A stretch of DNA of 21,946 bases, taken from assembly GCA_027604665.1 (NCBI GenBank), contig JADGIZ010000162.1, positions 1-21,946 of the forward strand, given 5' to 3'. The translations under genes and the position numbers were made by a program. Shown here one piece after another: positions 1 to 9,532 of this stretch. The notes under the pieces are model-generated. The model ran no database searches, was not told the DNA's origin, and saw nothing but the letters and a program-made list of their open reading frames with translations. Every line of letters starts with the position of its first letter. Position 1 is the first letter of the stretch. The DNA is from Polyrhizophydium stewartii. Taxonomy: Eukaryota; Chytridiomycota; Chytridiomycetes; Rhizophydiales.

Positions 1-1212
1 GGGCACAGAAACTCGCCCCCACGCGCCGGCGCCACCGCTGCGCCAGCCATCGCCACCATCGCCCAATGCCGAGTCGCCGTCATCGTCGCCGCCCGCCTCC
101 CGCTGCGGTCCTGCCGCCTCCACGTCGGCCCCCATGACCTGCCCCGCCCGCACCGTCGCCACAACCCGCACGCCCAGCGCACCGACCTCGACCGTATGCG
201 TGAACTCGGGCGTCTGCCCAAACGTCCACTCCCAGCTCTGTGTCGCCACCACGTCAGCGTCGACTCACAGCCCGCGCAAGTCGCCGCTGACGACGCTTCG
301 GACGCCGCTCCCGCGGCGGCCGCCGAGCAGGAATCCCCACACGCACCCGCAACTCGTCGTATATCTCGCGCACCGGCCCCAGCGCGTAAAAGTCGTCCAT
401 CGTCAGCTCCGCCGGCCGCGGCCACACGGTATCGTCGCTGCCAGTGTACACTCGGTGGAACTGCCCAACGACGGCCTTGCAGAACCCGTCGTGGTCCGCC
501 GTCAGCGAGTGCTCGACCAGGCTCGTCACAGGCGACTTGACGCTGTCCACCCCACGTCCGCGGATCTCGCCCTAGGCCATGCCACGCCCGCACCATCGCA
601 CCATCGCACCATCGCACCATCGCACCATTGCACCATTGCACGGTCGCACAGTCGCACAGTCGCACAGTCGCACCGGCGCCGACACACAGCGTCCCGCATC
701 ACCGCGCCGCCGACGCCGACGCCGAGCCCAAAGGGAACGAGTCCGGGAGCGTCAGCCGTCTCCGCCCTCCGTGCAGCACGAGGCCATGGCTCCCATACCT
801 CGCTCGGCCCGTGCAGGTTCTTGCCCAGCCGCCCGAGATCAGATCCGATGAGCATTGTGCCGTGATGATACGCTCGCTTGTTCACGAGCTTGAACGCAGA
901 CCCAGACACCTTGCGCCCGCCAACAACAATGTCGTGCCTCTCGTTCACCTCGCTCGGCACGTCCAGCTGGTTCAGCGCTGCAGACACCAGCATCGCGCTC
1001 TTGCGCCGGTCAAACTCGTCCCGCGGCATCGTGATCGAGTAGTTGGTGTTGCCCAGATCCTGCAGCGCACCCGAGCAGCCGCCCGTCCACAACCAGCATG
1101 CGACCCCGTCCGAGACCATCGGTGCACAGCGCCAGGATGGCGCATCGCATCGCACGGCGTCGCATCAGATGCCCACTCTCAGCGCACTCTGGCCACTCGC
1201 GCCGGCATGCGC

Positions 1213-1250
<38 letters not shown>

Positions 1251-1735
1251 TTGCTTGGAAATAAACACCCGCACGCCCAACCCACATGATAGACTGCTCC
1301 GCCGCCGCTGCGCCGCCGGATCACAGGGATGCCGTCCCGCTCAAGCGCCGCGACGTCGCACTCGCGCCACGGGTTCTGAGTGCCCGCCTGGCGTCAGCGC
1401 CTCGCAAGCGCCCGCCGCCGGCGCTGTCGCCTCTGCCGCTCTCGCCCGGCCCAGCCTCCGCTGCCGCCGCCGGGCCGTCGCTGCCGCAGGCCCAGCCAAC
1501 GCCGCACCTGATTGCGGCCGACAACGACGCACGGCGAGTTGCGGTACAGCAGCAGCTGGTACCGCGCCTGCGTCTGCGCCCGGAACAGCCTGGCCGCGGG
1601 GCGTCAGCCGCCCACCTGCGCCTGCGCCTGCCCGCGCACCCGCCCGTGCGCCACTCGCCAGTCCTCGAACGCCAGGTTGACCCACGGGTCCGTCACCCGC
1701 GACACAAACACCGCCGATCGCCTCGCCCACTGCAT
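1..1735 (-). CDS. AIM22: Lipoate-protein ligase (Lip3/AIM22/LplA family), 3' end off the window
   Basis: Predicted mitochondrial enzyme that attaches or transfers lipoate to target lysines of lipoyl-domain proteins. Exons on the minus strand: 1735-1640, 1573-1508, 1375-1286, 1059-799, 571-347, 237 to beyond 1; all joins are phase 0. In order the protein shows a start-proximal DPWVNLAFEDW, then LLLYRNSPCVVVGRNQNPW, the lipoyl-AMP loop RRRSGGGAVYHD (about residues 74-85), DLGNTNYS, the VGGRKVSGSAFK segment whose lysine (about K134) is the family's adenylate-contacting lysine, GRGVDSVKSPV, and a late WEWTFGQTPEFT accessory-domain motif. The last visible exon becomes Gly/Asp-rich and is open at base 1, so the C-terminus is missing. 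The ATG at 1735 is the first in frame after a TGA and gives a short Arg-containing N-terminus; a separate upstream targeting exon cannot be excluded. The first intron's donor (1639 or about 1654) is uncertain. It lies 66 bp downstream of the ATG11 stop. Confidence 0.88.
591..678. repeat. 8-bp tandem repeat inside lipoate-ligase intron 4
   Basis: Eleven consecutive 8-bp units on the plus strand: four CACCATCG, two CACCATTG, one CACGGTCG, three CACAGTCG and one CACCGGCG. The array lies wholly within the 227-bp intron 798-572. It sits between a good branch-site candidate (minus-strand GCTGACG near 752-757) and the CTAG acceptor at 573-572. The ordered drift of the unit from one end to the other suggests stepwise slippage or local duplication. 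Confidence 0.9.
1214..1250. repeat. (CCAG)n microsatellite in lipoate-ligase intron 3
   Basis: About nine uninterrupted copies of the tetranucleotide CCAG. They lie within the 226-bp intron 1285-1060, between the exons encoding the RRRSGGGAVYH loop and the DLGNTNYS segment. Confidence 0.92.
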
Positions 1736-1801
1736 CTCTCCAAGATCGTGTCCAAGTCCTCGCAGCGCATGTATTGGAGAGAGCTGCGGGGCAGGGGCAG
1801 G
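1736..1801 (-). promoter_or_regulatory. 66-bp spacer between ATG11 stop and lipoate-ligase ATG
   Basis: The whole distance between the ATG11 TGA (1804-1802) and the proposed lipoate-ligase ATG (1735) is 66 bp, and both genes are on the minus strand. It holds an out-of-frame ATG near 1771 that opens a short uORF overlapping the start. There is no visible poly(A) signal. The downstream promoter must lie inside ATG11, or the two are co-transcribed, or an upstream leader exon has been missed. Confidence 0.45.
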
Positions 1802-3393
1802 TCACGCCGCCGAGAACGGGCTCGCCTCGCACACAAAGAACACCGTGCCCGCCGCTAGTCCAAACGGGTTGAACGCCGCCGTCGCCACTCGCTCGCTCAC
1901 CCGCGTGATGAATGCCAGGATCCACTCACGCCGCCGCACCCGGTCCGCGAACTCGCCGCTCGACGCCGTGTCCAAGAAGTAATGCGGCGCATTCACATTG
2001 AACGCCGCCCATGCCGCCGGGTTGCGCGTCGGCAGGAACAGCGCCAGGTCGCCCTCGCCAAAGGCCGCAAACACAATCCGCCCCTGCGTGCGTGCAAGCG
2101 CCTCGGCCCACCGGCTCTCGACGCGCTGCACGCAGTCGTCCACGGGCAGATACGCGCCAACTGCCGCAACGTTGGCGCACACGTCCTTGATCGCCGCAGC
2201 CTGCTTCTGCACAAACTGCGCCGTGTCGCGCACCGCGTCGTGCTCGCGCATCGCCTCGCCGTGTCCGGCCCCGAACGCCCGTGCACCCGTCGGCGTGCCA
2301 TTGTCCGGGCCCTCGCCGTCGTCCCCGCCAACGCCCAGCCGCGACAGCGACGCCGCAAGCAGGCTCGCCGGCGACGACAGACCGCCCGCGCCGGACCCAA
2401 CAAGGTCAGAAGCCCCGAGCAGCGACCCAAACGCCGGCTCCTCGCCGCGCGCCAGCTCGCGCACCGCGTCCTCGCCCAAAACAACGTGCAGCACCCGCCC
2501 AAAGCCCTCAAAGTACCCGGCAAGCTGCTCCAGCCCAAGCCGGCACACGATGCTCCAGTCCTCCACCTGCTCGCGCAGCTGCAGGATCTGTTCTCCAAGG
2601 CGCTGCGCCACCTCGCGCACCGCCTCGTCGCGAGCCGCAATCGCCGCCGCCGACGCTGCCGATGCCGCCTTGGCCGCCGCCGCACTCACGGCCTCGGACA
2701 GCTGCTCGCGCGCCTGCTGGTCCCGCGCTGCCGTCGCCGCCTCGCTCGCCTTGGTCTGCTCGCGCGCAATCGCAAGATCGGCCTCGAGCGCCTGAGACTG
2801 CGCCTGGAGCCGCCGCGCCTCCGTCTCGGCCATCTCGCTGCGGTGAACAAGCTCCGTCGCCCGCTCCTGCGCGTGCGCAAGGTCAAGCGACTGCCGTTCT
2901 AGCTGCGTCTGGTAGTCCTTGCGCTGCTGCCGCGCCGTCGCCAGGTTGCTCTCTGACCGCTCGTACAGCACCTTAAGCGACTCCAGCTCCGCCTCGAGCA
3001 CGGCCTCGTGCGCCTGCGCAACAGTCAGATCCGCCTCTGCCGTCCGCAACCGCGCGTCTGCGTCCGCCAGGCGCTGGATCAGCGTCACAATCTCGCCCGC
3101 GACCGACTATGTCCCAAGATTCAGTAAGTTCCACACCAGGCGACATCCTGCGGTCAGCATCCTCTTCTCCTCAACCTGCGCTCCTTACTCACTCTCTCTC
3201 GCGCGCGCTCTCTTTCGAAACAGCCATCATCTCACCTGCCCCCCTTCGCTGCCGTCTTGGCTATCGTGCATCGAGTTCTTCATGCTTGCCAGCAGCGCCT
3301 TGTGCCACAAAATGTCGTCCGTCAGCGTGCGCATGCATCGTCGCACTTCGTCAACGGTCGCGGGCCGGTCCGTGCGCGTGCGTGCCCCGGACG

Positions 3394-3442
<49 letters not shown>

Positions 3443-6400
3443 CACATTTGCCTGCACGGGAGTCTGCTGGTCGGCATCATTGACTGCTGATACCGCAACA
3501 GACTCGGCGCGCAGCGTGCGTGAACATGTCTCGAGATGCTCGCGGATCTCGTCCATAAACGCCTTGAGCTGCACGCCGCACCTGTCAGCCGCAGCACGAA
3601 TATGTAATCCACTCACTCTCGCACACAGCGCCTGCCTCCCACGCTCACACAAACTCAAACGCACCTTTTCGTGCTCGCCGCGGTGCAGGTTCATCTGCGC
3701 CTCAATGTGCTGCTTCTCGCCAAACACCTTGTCGTATGCATCGCACATGTCCTGGTACCCCTTGGTCAATTCCGCCTTCTGCCGCCCCTCAATGTCAAGC
3801 TGCTCCTTCTGCCGCCGCATCGCATCCGCCAGCTCGTTGCGCTCGGCCGTCATCTTGTGCAGCTGCGTGTTGAGCTCGTTGATGCGCTCGCGGTCAAGCA
3901 CCGTCGCCAACGACGGCGAAGCCCCCGTCAGGCCGCCGCCGAGGATGCTCGCGCCGCCAGGGCCCGACCCGACTCCATCAACCATCGACCCGCCGGCGGC
4001 GTACGTCTGGTGCAGGAGCTTCTCGAGGCTCTTGATGCGCGCCTCATACGCCCGGATCGTCTCCTCCTGCTTGGCAAAGTGCGTTGTTGCGACCGAGTCA
4101 ATGCCACCACCGCCGCCGCCGCCACCGCTTGGTGCAGGAGACCCAGCTCCACCAAGGCCCCCAGGGCCTCCGCCGCGGTGATTCACCGCCGTCGATCCGC
4201 CCGCAGCGCGCAGCTCGGCATTTTCGGCCCGCAGCCGCGCATTCTCGTCCTCGAGCCGCATCATCCGCTCCGAAAATCCCGACTTGAGCACAATCTTTTC
4301 AAAGTCAAGCGGGATAGAATCAACCTGCGACGACATCTTGATCATCGTCGCCTGCAGCTTCGAGATCCCGTCCGACGACGAGCTCGACTTGGGGTCCTGG
4401 CTTGCCCGGATCGACGACACGAGCCGCTCAAACGCCGCAATGTCCTCCCGCGTCAGGTTCGGCAGCGAGTCCTCGGCCGGCGCAATCGACAAATTGCACG
4501 ACGGCGGCCTCTCGTCCAGTCCGCTCATAAGACCCGCAGGCAGGTACCGGCTGATCTCGCTCTTGAAATTGTCGCGCCGCCGCTCCTCCTGGGCGCGGAA
4601 CCGCGACAGCACGTCGAGCATCTCGCGCGCCTTTTGCAGAAACACCTTGATGTACTCTTTGCGCCGCACAATCTCGACCAGCGCGGCACCCCATGCCGGC
4701 GCCATGCGGTGCACATGCAGCAGCTGCAGAAACGCCTGCGACTGGTTGTTCAGCGCGCTCGTCAGCGGCGTCAGCGCCGCGGGGATCGCCGCAATCGACG
4801 ACTGCTGCTGCGCAATCGCGAGCATCCGCGACTTGAGAATCTGCGTCAAATGGACCTTGGAGTCGGAAAAGAATATCACCGTCTCGCGAACCTGGCGGTC
4901 GTACCGCGTGATCTCTACACTCGCATCCAGCGTCAGCCTTCCTGCAGCGCGAAGCACAAAAGTAGCAGCTCACAGACGCACCCGGTATGTAGTCGTCGCA
5001 GTGGATCTGGTACAAGTGATCCAGTGCTTGAAACCTGTCGCCCGGCTGGTTGGCGCCATTCATAATGTCTGAAAGGGCAGCATCGACCCGAGCAACGTCT
5101 GCATCAAGTCCCGTCAGCAAGTCGCTGCACAACGGTGCCGTATATCCTCGTTCGAAGACCCACCGCGCTCGAATATCTGCTGCCGGGACTCGATGCGAGC
5201 AAGGATCTCGCGCACATTGCTGATGAGCGCTTGCTGGCGTCCAACACTGCGCGAGCAGCGAGAATCAGCCTCTGAAACAGCTGCATCCGCGAGTTTGTCG
5301 AGCTCACTCGTAGTCTGCCGCGTCTAGCCCCTCGATCGGATTGCTCAAACGCAGCTCCGCGATCGTTTCCGCCAGTTGGGTCGTCTTGGAAACCAGATCG
5401 TCTATGCCCGCCACGACCGCCACCGCAGGATCAGTACCCAGCCCAAGTCCCTCAAGCAGAACGCAGGTCACAATTCCACCCACCGTGCGCCATGCGGCAG
5501 TAGTCGACCCAGGCATACAGCTTGGTCTTGGGCACAAAGTCGTCCAGAAACTTGCTCTCGGTCGTGATCGCGCCGTGGATCGGAATGTGCTTGAGCGTCT
5601 GCAGGTCAACGGGGAAGCTGTGAAGCAGGCCAGAATGCTTGACAAATTCTTTCTGGGCGTGCGCGTAGTAGCTGTCAAAGGCATCCATCACAGATCTGCG
5701 CCGCCGTCAGTATCGTGCGCCTTCACGGGCTGCAAGAAAAGCACTCGCAGGCTCACTTGCGATGCATGTTGAGATTCTTGATTGCGACCATCAGCGCCTC
5801 CGCTTGAACTCCTTGCTCTGCGCACAGACAAGGCAGTCGCCAAACCGTCAGCGAATCGACTCGCACGCACGCCGCCGTGTCCGCACAAAGCGCCGCTCAC
5901 CCTGCATGAGCGTTTCGCACGTTGTCGCGTGCTTGTTGGCGATCTTGAGCAGAGCCTGCGCGGGCCGTCAGATACACGCGAGCACGCAAGTCAAGACACG
6001 CCGGCAGCCAAGCGCACCTCGCCGTACTCGGCATGCAGCCGGAACACCTGGGCGTACGACTCGACTCGATCGCCTATCGGTGATCCCGGCCCGAGCGGCG
6101 GCGCGGCCCTCACGCCCACAATCGCTGCGGCACGCACCCACGCTGTCAGCATCCTCGGACGTCACGCGAGTCACCGCCCGCAGGTCGGGCCTCTCCGATG
6201 CCGCATGAACACTGCCAGAACCCGCCCATGACCGGCGCACAGCCCGCAGGGCAGCGTATCCGCCATCTCGTGGCCGAGTGGCGAGGCGCAGGACCGGTCC
6301 ACGCATATTCGAAAGCGCTGCGTCCACTCACCGTCGCTCGGGACAGGCGGCTCGATGTCAATCGACATGTGGACCGGCGCCTCGACGTTGCGGGGATCCA

Positions 6401-7074
6401 GCTCAAGCCGGTTGAACAGGAAGATGCGCTCGTCGGCCGCGCCGGGTGCCGCAAGCCACTCTGCGAGCATGCCCTGCTTGACCTGCATCCCTGTTGACGC
6501 CAGCAGGATCTGGGCGTTGGCGGGCACATGCGAAGTGGCCTCGATCTCGGCTCGCAGCGTGTCCAATCTGCCCGAGCGTCCATGTCAGCCGCGCTCGCAT
6601 CGCCGGCCTCGCATGTGCGGGTGCGCCGGTTTAGCCGCATGCAGCCGGCGGTATGCTTGTGCGCACGGCCGTGCCTGCCGGCCCGCAGCATCGCACCGCG
6701 CCTGTGCGCCCAGCACGCAGCCGCCGCCGCCGCCGCCGCCTCCGCCGCCGCCTCTGCAATGGCTGCCGCTGCGGCATCCGGCGAGGCAAAGCAGCTCGCA
6801 CGGCATCGGAGCGCCGGCGCCGTGCCCATATGCGTGCAAGTGAATGCGCACGGGCGATGCAGCCGCGGGCCGGCGTCGCGAGAGAGGCTACCGCGACCGC
6901 TGCCGGGCGCCGTCTTGGGCACCGGCCGATGCGACCAAGAGGCACCGGCTGGCCGAACGCCCGTCGGCCGTGCGCCTGGGGCCAGGGGGTCTGGGGCACT
7001 CACGTATCGCCGGGCGCCAGCATGCGCAGCGGCAGCAGGGCGCCTGTCTCGGCCTGGAACACGGCGACGGGCAT
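1802..7074 (-). CDS. ATG11: Autophagy scaffold protein Atg11 (FIP200/RB1CC1-related)
   Basis: Scaffold for selective autophagy that binds cargo receptors and the Atg1 kinase complex at the forming phagophore. Twelve exons: 7074-7004, 6567-6332, 6124-6018, 5955-5902, 5815-5757, 5695-5484, 5401-5308, 5246-5164, 5098-4982, 4914-3665, 3568-3236, 3106-1802; 3921 nt, about 1306 aa (yeast Atg11 is 1178). Landmarks: N-terminal ubiquitin-like segment (VFQAETGALLPLRML, then LDTLRAEIE and QILLASTGMQVK); helical central region with VEIVRRKEY, EERRRDNF, ISRYLPAG and PLDFEKIVL; coiled coils (RLEDENARLRAENAEL); 15-Gln run at residues 805-819; long heptad-rich coiled coil; and the C-terminal claw at about 1216-1306 (GDLALFLPTRNP, WAAFNVNAPHYFL, REWILAFITRVSERV). 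All phases agree across the joins and nearly every intron has a CTGAC-like branch site. The short exons 4, 5, 8 and 9 are the least certain. Confidence 0.93.
3107..3235 (-). other. ATG11 intron 11 with two candidate 3' splice sites
   Basis: The intron starts GTGAGA at 3235. The first AG after the strong branch-like GCTGACC is at 3149-3148, only about 5 nt beyond the branch adenosine; using it adds eight codons and a TGA. The reading-frame-preserving acceptor is CATAG ending at 3107, with a second branch-like TACTGAATC in front. Use of the proximal site would give an Atg11 without the C-terminal coiled coil and claw. Confidence 0.6.
3395..3439. repeat. (CTG/CAG)15 trinucleotide repeat encoding Q15 in Atg11
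   Basis: Fifteen uninterrupted CTG triplets on the plus strand, read as fifteen CAG glutamine codons in ATG11 exon 11. The run is pure at the DNA level, so its length is likely to vary between strains. Confidence 0.97.
6568..7003 (-). other. ATG11 intron 1 (436 bp, longest in the window)
   Basis: Donor GTGAGT at 7003, acceptor CGGGCAG ending at 6568, with GCTGACATGG before it. It separates a 71-nt first exon (MPVAVFQAETGALLPLRML...) from the rest of the ubiquitin-like domain. It contains a CCG/CGG-rich stretch (about 6718-6755). It is several times longer than most introns here, which is common for first introns that hold regulatory elements. Confidence 0.75.
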
Positions 7075-7283
7075 GGTGCGTGGTCGATTGCGAGCGCGGT
7101 GACGGCCTGCCGTTGCCTGGAGCCCCTTGCCGCCGACCTGGTGAGGATGTCGGCAGGCAGCGGCGGCCCGGGCGCAAAGACCCTGCCCGCGCACGTCCTC
7201 AGGACCGAGACAATCGCACGCCTCGTCGCCCACGCCGCGCCTGCATCTGCCACATCTGCAGCATCCGCTGCCCCCAGCACGCA
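7075..7283. promoter_or_regulatory. Divergent promoter region, ATG11 / unknown gene
   Basis: Only 209 bp separate the ATG11 start codon (minus) from the start codon of the plus-strand gene at 7284. Both promoters and 5' leaders must lie in this stretch or extend into the neighbouring first introns. No TATA box stands out; the region is GC-rich. Confidence 0.6.
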
Positions 7284-9268
7284 ATGGTGCGTGTCATTGC
7301 GCACCGAGGCGCTCGTTGCTCTTCGTTGACGCTCCTTCCGTGCGCCCCACTGCCGTGCCGCCCTCCACCCGGACCGGTCCGCTGCATCGCCAGAACTTCC
7401 ATGTTGAGCCTGACGAGACTGCGCTCGAGCGCGACGCCCTCACAATCGTCACGCACCTGCTGCACTTTTGGGACGTCCACTACTTTGCCCCCGCCGCGCC
7501 ATCCACCCGCCCCGAGACAATCTCGAGCGACGCCCCCGCGACAGACAACCCCTCCCCACCCGCGACTTCTGGCCGCACTGAGGAGGAGCCGCGCGCATCG
7601 GCAGCTGCACCACCCGACCCGCTCAATGTGTCTTCCGGCTCGATGTCAGAAACAGCGGATCAGAATCCCACGTCTGCATCGGCCGCCGCATCAGCTGCTC
7701 AGTCGGCCCAGTCCTCGGCGCTCGACGTCTCTGCTCCCGCACCGACCGCCGACGAAGCTTTGGCTGATTCGCCGCGACCAGATGCTCAGCAAGGCGAGCA
7801 GCTTGGGCCTCTGGCCGAGTCTCAGCGTGCACCAGATGCAGGAGCCAAAGTTGGCGCTCCGGCAGAACAGCCGGCCTCGGAGTCAATTGCACAACTCGTT
7901 GAGTTGTCGGCTGCCTCACCGACAGTCGACGCCGTTCCCGAGCCTGCAGGGGCAGTCGACACCGGATCCATGACGTCGCTGCCGCCTCCAGAGCGCTCTT
8001 CAAAGGTTGCACGAGATGCAAGCCTTTCTGAATCACATGAAAGCGGCCAGGCACCAGCTCCACTGCCCGAGCAGAACGATGCACCGCTGCCCCACATTGA
8101 TCATGGAGAATCAACTGAGTCCCCTGAGCCGCTCGCCGAGTCGATGCCAGCCCAGAGCGCGGAGCAGGCTCCGGACCCACAGACATCTACGAATTCAAAC
8201 GAGCCTGCAGGCGACCAGCCATCGGTTGAGGAGGTTACGCGTCCCGCCGCGCCATCGAGCCCTGGTGCCTATCGTGTCATAGACGACTTCAGCATCGACG
8301 CATTCGTGCCCAAGCAAGCCGGATACGATATCACGCACAAAGTGAGCGCCGGCTTCACTCCGCAGCCGGGCATCCCGCTTGTCCCCACCTCGGAGCATGC
8401 CTCGGCGATCCAGGCGCCTGTCTTTGTACCCACTCCCAGCACCGCAAGTTCCGCGCCAGAGCCCCAGGGCCGGCCAGCCCGCGCATCGCCCGAACGCAGC
8501 GACGCCGAGCGTGCCGAGAGCCGCGCCAGGACTCTTGCCAGGATTCTTGGCGACCATGAGGCGAGCGCCGCCGAAGCTGGCGACGGCATCGACCCGAATG
8601 CCAGCCTCAACTACGGCAATGACGAAGCGGGCGAGCTCGACGTCAAGCCCGACGGCGCATGGAACTTCCACACGCAGATCGAGGCCACGAGCGTCGACGA
8701 CAATACGGTCGAGTTCCGCGCCATCTTCTGCCAGCCGCGCATGGTGCGGCCTGTGTCGGTTGCAACCTCGTCCGTCTGGATCACCGTCGCCAAGGGCATG
8801 GATCAGGGAATCTGGAACGTGGTCTACCGCTTCGAGCACAACCACCTCACTCACTGCATCAAGCTGCCGCTCAAAAATCCTGCCGAGAGCTTCAGCTCCG
8901 TCGAGTTCCGCCGGATGCTTAAGCGCCAGGCCAAGCTGCTCGCGTCGCCGCTGCACCGCATCGACGAGATGATCCAGGCAAAGAAGCAGCATGCCGACGA
9001 CCCGCGCACGCAGGCGCTCTTTTCGGTCCAAGGAGCCGATACGTTTGGTCGCAAGGGTGACACGGGCAAGGTCCCGCCCGATACGCACACATACAAGAGC
9101 GCCTATGAGGACGCGCAGTTGGTCATGAGCCGCGCGGCGCTCAACGCCGCCACCACGGCCCAGACGCCCGTCGACTCCAAGCCCTGGAAGAGCAAGCGCG
9201 GCCCATTCGTATTGCCACGGGAGCGGCTGCGCGACGAGCTGTCCAAGATCCGCGCGGCAGGGCAGTAG
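7284..9268 (+). CDS. Uncharacterised protein, about 625 aa; start codon abuts an intron
   Basis: I do not recognise this protein. The only well-placed ATG (7284-7286) is followed at once by a GTGCGT donor. The 107-bp intron 7287-7393 has branch-like GTTGACG and acceptor CGCCAG, and joins in frame to 7394-9268. Residues 1-36 (NFHVEPDETALERDALTIV...HFWDVHYF) look folded. About 37-290 is Ser/Pro/Ala/Glu-rich and probably disordered. About 292-345 has a compact motif region (YRVIDDFSIDAF, GYDITHKVSAGF). About 424-625 is rich in aromatic and beta-type residues (WNFHTQIEATSVDDNTVEFRA, WNVVYRFEHNHLTHCIKLPL) and then basic (FRRMLKRQAKLL, LHRIDEMIQAKKQ). Codon use and GC-rich third positions match the neighbours and there is no frame break. 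No transmembrane segment or catalytic motif is seen. Translation from the intronic TTG at 7316 is unlikely. Confidence 0.72.
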
Positions 9269-9532
9269 GCGTTTCTCGCCAGCCAGTCTGCACTTGATCT
9301 GACCGTGAACAAGTCGCATCTGTGCTGCCTGATCGGCACTGCTCTTATTCGTTGTTTCCCTCCTCTTTCTCTCCATTTAGCACGCCACCGCTTTACTTGG
9401 TCGGTGCGTCGCCGTCAAACTCGGCACCCATGACGCTGATGCACTTCCAGCCCTCCGTGAATGACGCTGCACGTCGATCGCGCATTCAAGATGGTGTCAG
9501 AGCCAATGAATCGTGTCCAACTATCCCGCACT
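9269..9532. other. Convergent 3' intergenic region
   Basis: These 264 bp lie between the stop of the plus-strand unknown gene and the stop of SEH1. The stretch is pyrimidine-rich near 9350-9400. I see no canonical AATAAA on either strand and no further gene. Confidence 0.6.

Noticed and set aside
591..678. CRISPR-like array
   Set aside because: The units are contiguous 8-mers with no spacers, inside a eukaryotic intron.
1982..2902. Plus-strand open frame opposite the ATG11 C-terminal exon
   Set aside because: Shadow frame of coding DNA; the minus frame encodes the coiled coil and claw domain.
4942..4981. A 40-bp version of ATG11 intron 9
   Set aside because: The later acceptor TGTAG at 4915, with a GCTGACGC branch, gives a 67-bp intron in the same frame and fits the size of the other introns.
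3671..5065. Plus-strand open frame of about 464 codons opposite ATG11
   Set aside because: Arg/His/Leu-rich shadow of the GC-rich ATG11 exon 10. The minus-strand frame shows Atg11 motifs and coherent phases.
5402..5483. A 33-bp ATG11 intron ending at GCTTGAG (5451)
   Set aside because: Too short for splicing. The acceptor CATAG at 5402, with a TACTGATCC branch, gives a normal 82-bp intron with the correct phase.
6528..7973. Long plus-strand frame through the ATG11 / unknown-gene promoter as an N-terminal extension
   Set aside because: It covers ATG11 exon 1 and intron 1 in antisense, is Cys/Arg/Pro-rich, and leaves the downstream coding frame after 7286.
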